From positions 1-8,564 of the forward strand of contig JAJXSQ010000074.1 in the NCBI GenBank assembly GCA_021784495.1: a DNA stretch of 8,564 nt, in the 5' to 3' direction. Positions within the stretch are counted from its first letter, which is position 1. Every line of letters starts with the position of its first letter. The notes below the pieces were generated by a model, which saw nothing but the letters and a program-made list of their open reading frames with translations, made no database searches and was not told the DNA's origin. Both the position numbers and the translations under genes were made by a program. Source of the DNA: Myxococcales bacterium (GTDB taxonomy: Bacteria; Myxococcota; Myxococcia; Myxococcales; Anaeromyxobacteraceae). Positions 1-6,235 of the stretch are shown here, in pieces.

Positions 1-1
1 C

Positions 2-1132
2 CCGATCGCGCCGCGCGCCGCGCCCGCGTCCGCGGCCGAGGGGACCGCGCTCGCCGAGGCGCTCCTCGCCCGCCACGACCTGCGCTCCGGCGAGGCGGCC
101 GCGCGCGCCTACGACCACGAGGTGAAGGGGCTCACCGCGGTGAAGCCGTGGATCGGGGTCCACCGCGACGTCCCGGCCGACGCCGCCGTCCTCATGGTGG
201 CGCACGACGCGGGGCCGGCCGGCTACGCGCTCGCCGAGGGGGTCTTCCCCTCCTACTCCGATCACGACGCCTGGGCGATGGCGCAGGCCGGCGTCGATCT
301 CGCCGTCCGCCGGGTGATCGCCGCCGGCGCCCGGCCCGACCGGATCGCCGCGCTCGACAACTACTGCTGGCCCGACCCGCTCCCCGGGCCGGGGAACCCG
401 GACGCCGCGCGGAAGGCGGCCCAGCTGGTGCGGGCCTCGCGGGGGCTCGCGGAGATCTGCCTCGCCTACGGGGTGCCGCTGGTCAGCGGCAAGGACTCGA
501 TGAAGAACGACGCGGTGATCGGCGGCCGGCGCATCTCCATCCCACCGACCCTCCTCGCCTCGGTGATCGCGCTGGTGCCCGACGTCCGCCGCGCGCTGAC
601 GCTCGAGGCCGCCTCCATCGGCGAGGTGCTCCTCCTCGTCGGCGACACCCGGCAGGAGCTGGGCGGCACCGAGTGGGCCGCCGCGCGCGGCGAGGCGGGC
701 GGCGAGGTCCCGCGCTGCCGGCCGGCGCTCCTCTGGCCGCGCTACGAGGCGGTCGCCCGGGCGATCCGCGACGAGGTGGTGGTGGCCGCCCACGCCGTCG
801 GCCGCGGCGGCCTCCTCCACGCGCTCTTCCTCCTCGCGCGCGCCAGCGGGATGGGGCTCGGCGTCAACCTCTCCGGCGCGCCGCTCGAAGGCGCGGTCGA
901 CTGGGAGGGGCTCCTCCTCGGCGAGAGCACCGGCCGCTTCCTCCTCGCCTGCCGGCCCGAGAAGATGGACCGGCTCCGGCGGCAGCTCCACGGCGTCCCC
1001 CACGCCGTCGTCGGCGCCTTCGACGCGACCGGCCGGCTCCGGATCTCCCTCGGCGAGGCGCGCCTCGTCGACGCGCCGGTCGAGGCGCTGGCCCGCGCCT
1101 GGAAGGGCGGCGCGGCGGAGGCGCGGCCATGA
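2..1132 (+). CDS. purL: Phosphoribosylformylglycinamidine synthase, synthetase subunit (3' part, 5' end outside window)
   Basis: PurL is the ATP-dependent synthetase that converts FGAR, glutamine and ATP to FGAM in the fourth step of purine synthesis in the cytoplasm. The frame is open from base 2, giving 376 residues that correspond to the C-terminal part of the enzyme. A GTG at 122 is internal, because the upstream codons continue PurL-like sequence (YDHEVKG...VKPWIGV). Recognisable motifs, numbered from base 2, are LDNYCWPDP near 118-126, VSGKDSMKND near 161-170 and GESTGRF near 307-313, all typical of the second PurM-like half. The stop overlaps the purQ start (ATGA), so the two subunits are probably translationally coupled. 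One oddity is that the usual HDVSDGGL-type segment reads AHAVGRGGL. Whether the missing N-terminal part carries a fused PurS domain cannot be seen. Identity is certain; the true start is not in the window. Confidence 0.95.
   Translation, partial: PIAPRAAPASAAEGTALAEALLARHDLRSGEAAARAYDHEVKGLTAVKPWIGVHRDVPADAAVLMVAHDAGPAGYALAEGVFPSYSDHDAWAMAQAGVDLAVRRVIAAGARPDRIAALDNYCWPDPLPGPGNPDAARKAAQLVRASRGLAEICLAYGVPLVSGKDSMKNDAVIGGRRISIPPTLLASVIALVPDVRRALTLEAASIGEVLLLVGDTRQELGGTEWAAARGEAGGEVPRCRPALLWPRYEAVARAIRDEVVVAAHAVGRGGLLHALFLLARASGMGLGVNLSGAPLEGAVDWEGLLLGESTGRFLLACRPEKMDRLRRQLHGVPHAVVGAFDATGRLRISLGEARLVDAPVEALARAWKGGAAEARP
1117..1121 (+). promoter_or_regulatory. Shine-Dalgarno for purQ inside the end of purL
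   Basis: GGAGG lies seven bases before the ATG at 1129, within the last codons of purL. It supports the ATG as the purQ start rather than any upstream codon of the long open frame, and fits coupled translation of the two subunits. Confidence 0.75.
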
Positions 1133-1929
1133 CCGCCGTCCGCGTGCTCATCCCGGTCGGCCTCGGGCTCAACTGCGAGGACGAGACGGCGGCGGCCTTC
1201 CGGATGGTCGGCGCCGAGGTCGACCTCGTCCACCTCACCGACCTCTTCGCCCACCGCCACCCGCGCCGGCTGGCCGACTACCAGGTGCTCGCCCTGGTCG
1301 GCGGCTTCTCCTACGGCGACCACGTCGCCGGCGGGCTGGTCCTCGCGACCCGGCTCCGCGCCCACCTGCGGCAGGACCTCTCCGACCTCCTCGCCGGCGG
1401 CGGCCGGGTGCTCGGGATCTGCAACGGCTTCCAGACCCTCACCCGGCTCGGGCTCCTGCCCGGCCCGGGCGCGGGGCCCGCCGACTTCGTCCCCCGGGCG
1501 GCGCTCACCGACAACGACCGCCTCGGCTACCGCGACGCCTGGGTGCGGGTCGGGGTCGATCGGCGGTGCACCTCGCCCTGGACGCGCGGCGTCTCCACGC
1601 TGGAGCTCCCCTCGCGCCACGGCGAGGGCAAGTTCGTGCTCGAGTCCGCCGAGGCCCTCGACCGGCTGGAGCACCGCGGCCAGGTGGCGTTCCGCTACCT
1701 CGACGCCGCCGGGAAGCCGACCGAGGCCTGGCCGGAGAACCCGAGCGGCTCTCCGCGCGGGGTCGCCGGGGTCACCGACGCCTCCGGCCAGATCCTGGGG
1801 CTCATGCCCCACCCGGACGCCTTCCTCTACCCCTGGCACCACCCCGACTTCGCCCGCCGCCGGCGGCAGCTCGAGGGGCAGGAGCCGGGCGGGCTGGCGC
1901 TCTTCCGGGCCGGGATCACCGCCCCGTAG
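1129..1929 (+). CDS. purQ: Phosphoribosylformylglycinamidine synthase, glutamine amidotransferase subunit
   Basis: PurQ is the class I glutaminase that releases ammonia from glutamine and passes it to PurL for FGAM formation. The product is 266 residues, near the longer (about 270-residue) PurQ type. Visible motifs are the N-terminal strand and GLNCEDE (residues 12-18), GGFSYGDHVAGG (58-69), the nucleophile elbow GICNGFQ with Cys98, and the C-terminal MPHPDAF with His228. The class I triad is Cys-His-Glu, and the position two after the His is usually Glu in this family; here it is Asp230, a conservative but notable change. The frame is open far upstream, but that extension is a low-complexity Arg/Pro/Gly shadow of purL. 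ATG 1129 is chosen for its Shine-Dalgarno and ATGA overlap. The gene ends 18 bp from the convergent ilvE, with no clear terminator between them. Confidence 0.96.
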   Translation: MTAVRVLIPVGLGLNCEDETAAAFRMVGAEVDLVHLTDLFAHRHPRRLADYQVLALVGGFSYGDHVAGGLVLATRLRAHLRQDLSDLLAGGGRVLGICNGFQTLTRLGLLPGPGAGPADFVPRAALTDNDRLGYRDAWVRVGVDRRCTSPWTRGVSTLELPSRHGEGKFVLESAEALDRLEHRGQVAFRYLDAAGKPTEAWPENPSGSPRGVAGVTDASGQILGLMPHPDAFLYPWHHPDFARRRRQLEGQEPGGLALFRAGITAP

Positions 1930-1947
1930 CGGCGGGGGCGGCGGCCG

Positions 1948-3012
1948 CTACACCGGCTCGAGCCAGCCGTGGGCGTCCGGCGCGGCGCCCACCTGGATGG
2001 CGGCCAGCCGCGACCGCAGCCGCTCGCCGAGGCCACCCCCGGGGGCGGCCGGGATCGCGACCGACCCGCCCTCCCAGGAGAGCTGGCCGATGGGGGCGAC
2101 GAGCGACGCGGTCCCGGTCCCCCAGGCCTCCTGGAGCGTCCCGTCGGCGGCGGTCGCCTGGAGCTCGCCGACGGTGATCCGCCGCTCCTCGACCGCGACC
2201 CCCTCGTCGCGGCAGAGCTGGAGGATCGAGTCGCGGGTGACGCCGGCGAGGATCGTCCCGGCCTCGAGCGACGGGGTGACCACCGTCCCCCCGATGCGGG
2301 CGAAGAAGTTCATCGTGCCGATCTCCTCGATCGCCTCGTGGCGGGCGGCGTCGAGCCAGAGCACCTGGTCGTAGCCGCGGACCTTCGCCTCCTCGGCGGC
2401 GAAGAGGCTGGCGACGTAGTTGGCCGCCGCCTTGGCGGCCCCGAGCCCGCCGGGCGCCGCCCGCGACCGGCTCACCTCGGCCCAGATCCGGAGCGCGCGG
2501 GGCGGGCCGGCGAAGTAGGCGCCGACGGGGGAGACGATCACCACCAGGGCGTACTGCTTCGCGGGCCGGACGCCGAGGAAGGGCTCGGTCGCGACCATGA
2601 AGGGGCGGACGTAGAGCGAGGTCCCCGGTCCGCCCGGGAGCCAGGCGGCGTCGGTGCGCAGCAGGGTCCGCACGCCCGAGAGCAGGAGCGGCTCGCCGAC
2701 CTCGGGCATGCAGAGCCGGCGCGCCGAGGCGTCCAGCCGCGCGGCGTGGGCCCGCGGCCGGAACAGGCGCATGGTGCCGTCGGCGGCGCGGAAGGCCTTC
2801 ATCCCCTCGAAGAGGAGCTGGCCGTAGTGGAGCGCCGACGCGGCCGGATCGAGCTCCAGCGGCCCGTAGGGGACGACCCGGGCGTCGTGCCAGCCCTTCC
2901 CCTCGTCCCAGTCGACGCGGAAGAGGTGGTCGGTGAAGTGCTTGCCGAAGCCGAGGGCGTCGTCCGCGGGGCGGTGGCGGGGGCTGGTGGTCCGGGTGAT
3001 CGAGATGTTCAC
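1948..3012 (-). CDS. ilvE: Branched-chain amino acid aminotransferase (group II BCAT)
   Basis: This PLP enzyme moves the amino group between glutamate and the 2-oxo acids of leucine, isoleucine and valine, the last step of their synthesis. The 354-residue product fits the longer group II BCATs, which resemble the eukaryotic enzymes. Motifs in order are GQLLFEGMKAFR (residues 64-75), YVRPF (134-138), GGLGAAKAAANY with the expected Schiff-base Lys194, EEIGTMNFF (229-237), LAGVTRDSIL (255-264) and EAWGTGTASLVAPIG (295-309), all typical of fold-type IV aminotransferases. The start is GTG at 3012, preceded on the minus strand by GGAGG with a five-base spacer. It is encoded convergently to purLQ, so it is not part of that operon, and the facing small gene at 3172 is divergent from it. 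No partner genes of branched-chain synthesis are in the window. Identity is secure at family level. Confidence 0.94.
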   Translation of the reverse strand: MNISITRTTSPRHRPADDALGFGKHFTDHLFRVDWDEGKGWHDARVVPYGPLELDPAASALHYGQLLFEGMKAFRAADGTMRLFRPRAHAARLDASARRLCMPEVGEPLLLSGVRTLLRTDAAWLPGGPGTSLYVRPFMVATEPFLGVRPAKQYALVVIVSPVGAYFAGPPRALRIWAEVSRSRAAPGGLGAAKAAANYVASLFAAEEAKVRGYDQVLWLDAARHEAIEEIGTMNFFARIGGTVVTPSLEAGTILAGVTRDSILQLCRDEGVAVEERRITVGELQATAADGTLQEAWGTGTASLVAPIGQLSWEGGSVAIPAAPGGGLGERLRSRLAAIQVGAAPDAHGWLEPV

Positions 3013-3017
3013 GGGCG

Positions 3018-3022
3018 CCTCC
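3018..3022 (-). promoter_or_regulatory. Shine-Dalgarno deciding the GTG start of ilvE
   Basis: On the minus strand GGAGG stands five bases before GTG 3012. No ATG near the N-terminus has comparable support, so the GTG is taken as the start. Confidence 0.7.
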
Positions 3023-3158
3023 GGGGGTGGGCGGCCGCGACGCCGGGCGCGGCCAGGGATCGGTGCCCCGTCATATCACGCGCCGGAACGCCTCCGGGGG
3101 GCGAGATGTGCCGTCCGGGCGCGCGCCGGGGCCGCGGCGCGCCCGGCGCCACGCGGGG

Positions 3159-3164
3159 TATAGT
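3159..3164 (+). promoter_or_regulatory. Possible -10 element (TATAGT) for a leaderless transcript
   Basis: TATAGT matches the TATAAT consensus at five of six bases and stands out in a GC-rich gap. It ends seven bases before ATG 3172, so a start 6-9 bases downstream would fall at or next to the ATG. No Shine-Dalgarno is visible before this ATG, which fits leaderless translation. No convincing -35 hexamer is seen at the usual distance. The match and spacing are seen directly; promoter activity is inferred. Confidence 0.4.
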
Positions 3165-3171
3165 CCCGGCC

Positions 3172-3558
3172 ATGGGCCTCACCGTCGAGACCGGCGCCAC
3201 GGTCGCCTTCGACCGCTTCTGGCGCTGGCTGAAGCGCCACCCCCACTGCATCCTCCGGGCGGGCACGCCCGACGCCTACCTCTACGACCAGGACGACCTG
3301 CACTGGCACATCGACGAGGACGACGACCGGACGCCGACCGTGCAGCTGATGCGCGGCAAGGCGCTCATCGCCGAGCTGGTCCTCGAGCCGCGCGACGTCC
3401 TCTTCGTCCAGGCGACCCCGGACCCCGACGGCGAGGAGGGCCAGCACCTCTTCGAGGTGATCGGCGGCGGGGACGACGCGGTGGCCGTCTACCACTTCGT
3501 CATGGCCCACGGCCTCGACGACGCCGGGAGCGGCCACTCGAAGCAGCTGAAGCAGTGA
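3172..3558 (+). CDS. Small acidic protein of unknown function (128 aa)
   Basis: I do not recognise this family with certainty. The product is 128 residues with no signal peptide, membrane segment or cysteine-pair motif, so it is probably cytoplasmic. The N-terminal part is basic-aromatic (FDRFWRWLKRHPHC, residues 13-26). A strongly acidic stretch follows (YDQDDLHWHIDEDDD, 38-52), then an alternating hydrophobic segment (TVQLMRGKALIAELVLEP, 56-73) that looks like beta strands, then an acidic turn (PDPDGEEG) and an amphipathic end. It reads as a compact alpha/beta fold. Its composition is balanced and protein-like, unlike the Arg/Gly/Pro shadow frames, and codon use matches the neighbours. The ATG lacks a Shine-Dalgarno but has TATAGT just upstream, so the mRNA may be leaderless. 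A perfect hairpin follows the stop directly. It stands alone between ilvE and the cytochrome gene, so context gives no function. Confidence 0.75.
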   Translation: MGLTVETGATVAFDRFWRWLKRHPHCILRAGTPDAYLYDQDDLHWHIDEDDDRTPTVQLMRGKALIAELVLEPRDVLFVQATPDPDGEEGQHLFEVIGGGDDAVAVYHFVMAHGLDDAGSGHSKQLKQ

Positions 3559-3580
3559 AGCCCCGGGCGGACCCGGGGCT
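3559..3580. terminator. Perfect 9-bp hairpin directly after the 128-aa gene
   Basis: AGCCCCGGG (3559-3567) and CCCGGGGCT (3572-3580) form a perfect nine-pair stem around the four-base loop CGGA, starting at the base after the TGA stop. No T-run follows on either strand, so this is not a classic intrinsic terminator; its position between convergent genes suggests a bidirectional stop or an mRNA end-protecting hairpin. On the minus strand the loop reads TCCG, a UNCG-type tetraloop. Confidence 0.55.
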
Positions 3581-3605
3581 CCGGACCGACCGCGAGGCGC
3601 CCGGA

Positions 3606-3636
3606 CGGCCCGGGGCGCCGGAGCGCCGCCGGGCCG
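3606..3636 (-). terminator. Long GC hairpin downstream of the cytochrome gene
   Basis: CGGCCCGG (3606-3613) pairs with CCGGGCCG (3629-3636), and inside it GGCGC (3614-3618) pairs with GCGCC (3623-3627). This gives a 13-pair stem with one bulged base (3628) and a four-base loop. On the minus strand the loop is TCCG closed by a C-G pair, the extra-stable cUNCGg form in RNA. It begins nine bases past the cytochrome stop, as expected for a terminator or 3'-end hairpin. It has no T-tract. With the hairpin at 3559-3580 it forms a tandem pair. Confidence 0.6.
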
Positions 3637-3645
3637 CCCCGCGCG

Positions 3646-6087
3646 TCACGGGGTGATGCCGTGCACCACCCCGACCGGCAGGAGCCCCCCCTGCCCGTGG
3701 CAGAGGACGCACTGCTCGCCCATGGGGTTGGTGTTCGACTGCGCGTGGAGGAGCGCAGCGCCGGTGTCGTGGCAGCCGAGGCAGGCGGCCTGGACCGGCG
3801 GCGTCCGCGGCTCGCCGGCGACCGGCGCCGGCCCCGCCGGGTGGAGGAGCGTGCCGGCCTCGTTGGCCACCGTCGGCAGGGCGCCGGGCGCGAGCGACTC
3901 GATGGCCCAGGTGGAGCCCTGGTGGCAGAGCGTGCAGTCGGCGAGGTTGCCGGGGAAGCGGACGTCGTCGAAGAAGTTCACCGCATCCTGGCCGCCGGGG
4001 TAGCCGTAGACGGCGAGCGGCCGGTTCAGATCGATCTCGGCGCTGCCGGTCCGCCCGCCGGTGTGGATCCGGTGCACGAGCACCTTGAAGTGGACGCTCC
4101 GCTCGTCGATCCCGTCGACGGTCTCGTCGAGCGCGGTGTCGCCGCCGGCGGCCTTCGGGCGCGCCGACCAGTCGGTGGTGTCCGGCGCGTGGCACATGAC
4201 GCAGTAGGCCGTCTGGTGGCGCAGCCCGCCGTGGGCGGAGAGCCGCTGGTGGCAGGCGTCGCACGAGGCGTCGCTCACCACCTGCCGCCGGGCCACCGGG
4301 CTCCCGCCCGGCGAGGTGCCCGCCGCGACGTCGACGTAGGTCACCGGGTTGTCCGCCGCCTCGGTGATCACCTCGCCGGTGTAGGGCCAGAAGAAGGTGT
4401 CGGAGGGCGCGTCGTAGAACGGCGTGGTGGCGGCGCGGCGCGCCTCGAGCCCGACCGCCCAGGTGCCGCTGGCGCCGGAGGGCAGCGCCGCGGTGAAGGT
4501 GTAGCTGAACTGGCCGGCGGCGTTGGCGGTGAGCGTGAGCGGGACCGCCTCGGTGATCGGCGCCGCCGGGCCGGCGAGGTTGTCGGTCTGGTAGTCGGGC
4601 GAGGTCGGCCCGGAGATGGTCAGGGCGACCCGTCCGAGCGCGCGCGGGATCGGGCTCACGGCGCCGGTCGAGGGGTCACCGCCGTCGGTCGCCGGGGTGG
4701 GGCTCCCGAGCGGCGTCGGCGTGCCGTTCCGGTCCGCCAGGGTGAAGACGACCGTCGGGTGCTGCCCCGCCTTCATGTCCTGGACGGAGACGATGGCGGC
4801 GACCAGGCCGTCGGTGTAGGGGCTCGCCGTCTGCGCGACGTGGAGGGTGGTGATGTCGGCGTCGACCCCGGCGCCGATGTGGCAGCTCGCGCACATCGTG
4901 TCGTCGCCCTGCTGGTAGCCCGGGTGGGCGAAGTGGGCGGAGTCGGTGATCAGCGCCGGATCCTGGAACCAGGCGTCGGCGTGACAGCCGGCGCAGGTCC
5001 GCCGGGAGATGTCGTTGAAGTGCTCCGGCTCCTGCGGCGCGCCCCCGTGGCAGGCGTCGCAGTTGCGGAGGTCCTGCGGGAACCGGACGCCGGTGGCGAC
5101 GGTCCGCGGCTGGAGGTCGTGGTCGATCCGCTGGAGCGACTGGCCGAAGACGTGCTCGGCGCCGTCGGGGCCGACGATCGAGTACTTCTGCCCGGGGAGC
5201 GGCACGTTCCGCTGGGAGTTGAAGGGGAGCGAGAGGTTCGCGCGGGTCGCCCCGGGCACGGTCGGGGGGGCGACGTAGAGGGTCGGCAGCTCCCGACCCC
5301 GGTGGATCCGGTGGACGAGCCGGCCCAGGTCGAGGGGGTTCGGGTTGGTCGCCGGGGTGGCTCCCCCCATGGCCGCCGGGTCGACGGTGCTCGGGTCGGC
5401 GTTCTGGTAGGTGTGGCAGGTGAGGCAGAGGGCGACCCCGGTCCGGGCGCCGTCGTGGCCCTGCAGCAGGCCGTGGCACCGGTCGCAGTTGGCGTCGAGG
5501 ACGAGCTGCCGCTGCTGGACCGGGCTGCCGTCGCGGGTGAAGTCGAGGGTCGAGGAGGTCTGGGCCGTCCCGACCGCGCCGTCGAGCCAGACGCCGACGC
5601 GCAGCGTCTCGCCGACGGGGACGGTGGGCGGCACCGTCGCCAGGAAGGTGTAGGTGAACTTCCCGCCGCCGAGGTCCTTCACCGCCCCGGCGGTCTCCGC
5701 GCCCGGCTGCCGGGTGTTCGTCAGCACGTTCGCCCCCGGTGTCCCGGGGCCGTCGATGGGGAGGCTCGGCAGCGCCCCGCCGGTGAGGACGAAGCTCTGC
5801 CAGGCCGGCACGCCGCTCACCGGATCGGTCGAGAGGCCGGCCAGGGTGAAGGAGGGCACCAGGCTGGTGGCCACGGCCGCGCTCGCCGGCTGCCCGCCCT
5901 CGGCGACGGTGTAGCTCACCACGATCTGGTTCGTGGCGCTGACCGAGGCGCCGGTGATGGTCACCGCGCCCTCCGCCTGCGCCCCGGCGGGCGGAGACCC
6001 GACCGACCGGGACTGCCCACACGCCGACCCCACGACCGCCAGGGCCAGCCCGGCGACGACCTCGCTCCACCTTCCACGACGCGGCAT
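3646..6087 (-). CDS. OmcA/MtrC-family decaheme c-type cytochrome, predicted lipoprotein
   Basis: A predicted surface multiheme cytochrome, the class that passes electrons to extracellular minerals or other acceptors. The 813-residue product begins with a basic tip, a hydrophobic segment (residues 9-22) and GSAC, so lipidation at Cys23 is likely; Gly at lipobox -3 is less usual. A beta-rich domain (about 40-190) is followed by CxxCH motifs at 201, 221, 343, 365 and 399, a second beta-rich domain (about 410-600), then CxxCH at 609, 629, 718, 769 and 793. This 5+5 layout is that of the MtrC/OmcA fold. LVHRIHRG (257-264) and LVHRIHTG (670-677) probably supply distal heme ligands. All other cysteines are absent. 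ATG 6087 is chosen because it starts a signal peptide behind a purine-rich Shine-Dalgarno; the frame's 42-residue upstream extension has neither. No MtrA or MtrB-like partner is in the window. Family assignment is firm; the electron acceptor is unknown. Confidence 0.93.
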   Translation of the reverse strand: MPRRGRWSEVVAGLALAVVGSACGQSRSVGSPPAGAQAEGAVTITGASVSATNQIVVSYTVAEGGQPASAAVATSLVPSFTLAGLSTDPVSGVPAWQSFVLTGGALPSLPIDGPGTPGANVLTNTRQPGAETAGAVKDLGGGKFTYTFLATVPPTVPVGETLRVGVWLDGAVGTAQTSSTLDFTRDGSPVQQRQLVLDANCDRCHGLLQGHDGARTGVALCLTCHTYQNADPSTVDPAAMGGATPATNPNPLDLGRLVHRIHRGRELPTLYVAPPTVPGATRANLSLPFNSQRNVPLPGQKYSIVGPDGAEHVFGQSLQRIDHDLQPRTVATGVRFPQDLRNCDACHGGAPQEPEHFNDISRRTCAGCHADAWFQDPALITDSAHFAHPGYQQGDDTMCASCHIGAGVDADITTLHVAQTASPYTDGLVAAIVSVQDMKAGQHPTVVFTLADRNGTPTPLGSPTPATDGGDPSTGAVSPIPRALGRVALTISGPTSPDYQTDNLAGPAAPITEAVPLTLTANAAGQFSYTFTAALPSGASGTWAVGLEARRAATTPFYDAPSDTFFWPYTGEVITEAADNPVTYVDVAAGTSPGGSPVARRQVVSDASCDACHQRLSAHGGLRHQTAYCVMCHAPDTTDWSARPKAAGGDTALDETVDGIDERSVHFKVLVHRIHTGGRTGSAEIDLNRPLAVYGYPGGQDAVNFFDDVRFPGNLADCTLCHQGSTWAIESLAPGALPTVANEAGTLLHPAGPAPVAGEPRTPPVQAACLGCHDTGAALLHAQSNTNPMGEQCVLCHGQGGLLPVGVVHGITP

Positions 6088-6090
6088 CCG

Positions 6091-6102
6091 CTCCTCCTCC
6101 TC
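6091..6102 (-). promoter_or_regulatory. Purine-rich ribosome-binding site of the cytochrome gene
   Basis: On the minus strand four GAG triplets in a row end three bases before ATG 6087, giving overlapping AGGAGG cores at usable spacings. This decides the ATG as the start. The site is one base from the end of the inverted repeat at 6104-6122. Confidence 0.75.
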
Positions 6103-6103
6103 G

Positions 6104-6122
6104 GAGACCCGGATCGGGTCTC
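6104..6122. promoter_or_regulatory. Perfect 8-bp inverted repeat upstream of the cytochrome RBS
   Basis: GAGACCCG (6104-6111) and CGGGTCTC (6115-6122) are exact inverted repeats around a three-base centre. As DNA this could be a repressor operator; as RNA it would be a strong hairpin in the cytochrome 5' leader, directly before the Shine-Dalgarno. Both readings place control on the cytochrome gene. The repeat is seen directly; its role is inferred. Confidence 0.55.
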
Positions 6123-6136
6123 GGCGGGCCCCCTCT

Positions 6137-6151
6137 CCACGCCGCGTGCCA
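6137..6151 (-). promoter_or_regulatory. Sigma-54-like -24/-12 element facing the cytochrome gene
   Basis: On the minus strand TGGCACG (6151-6145) is a perfect -24 match, followed after four bases by GTGG (6140-6137) where TTGC is expected. The -12 GC is therefore GG, a mismatch at a position that is usually important. A start would fall near 6126, giving a leader of about 38 bases that holds the inverted repeat and the Shine-Dalgarno. The NtrB-like kinase next door makes sigma-54 control plausible but does not prove it. Confidence 0.35.
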
Positions 6152-6235
6152 CCGCGCCCGGCCCCGGGACCCCAGTCGTTCCGGGGCGGTGGCGCGCGGC
6201 CGGGCCGGCGCACCGGCCGGCGCTCCGCGGGGCGA

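Noticed and set aside
148..1128. Upstream in-frame extension of purQ
   Set aside because: Arg/Pro/Gly-rich shadow of purL. The ATG at 1129 has a Shine-Dalgarno and the first residues of a normal PurQ.
742..1842. 366-codon minus-strand frame across purL and purQ
   Set aside because: Antisense to two genes with clear motifs, and its own translation is Gly/Val/Glu-rich with no recognisable domain.
1930..1947. Possible terminator between purQ and ilvE
   Set aside because: Only 18 GC-rich bases. The GCGGCCGC palindrome at 1941-1948 is too short for a terminator stem and there is no T-run.
3062..3080. AT-richer patch as an ilvE promoter on the minus strand
   Set aside because: TATGAC gives only a partial -10 match and no -35 is seen, so it is not listed as a feature.
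6088..6213. 42-residue N-terminal extension of the cytochrome
   Set aside because: It would bury the signal peptide and lipobox, and the Shine-Dalgarno supports ATG 6087.
6196..6230. GGCCGGCGC-type repeats in the divergent region
   Set aside because: Short GC palindromes are expected by composition here, and no longer repeat unit can be defined.
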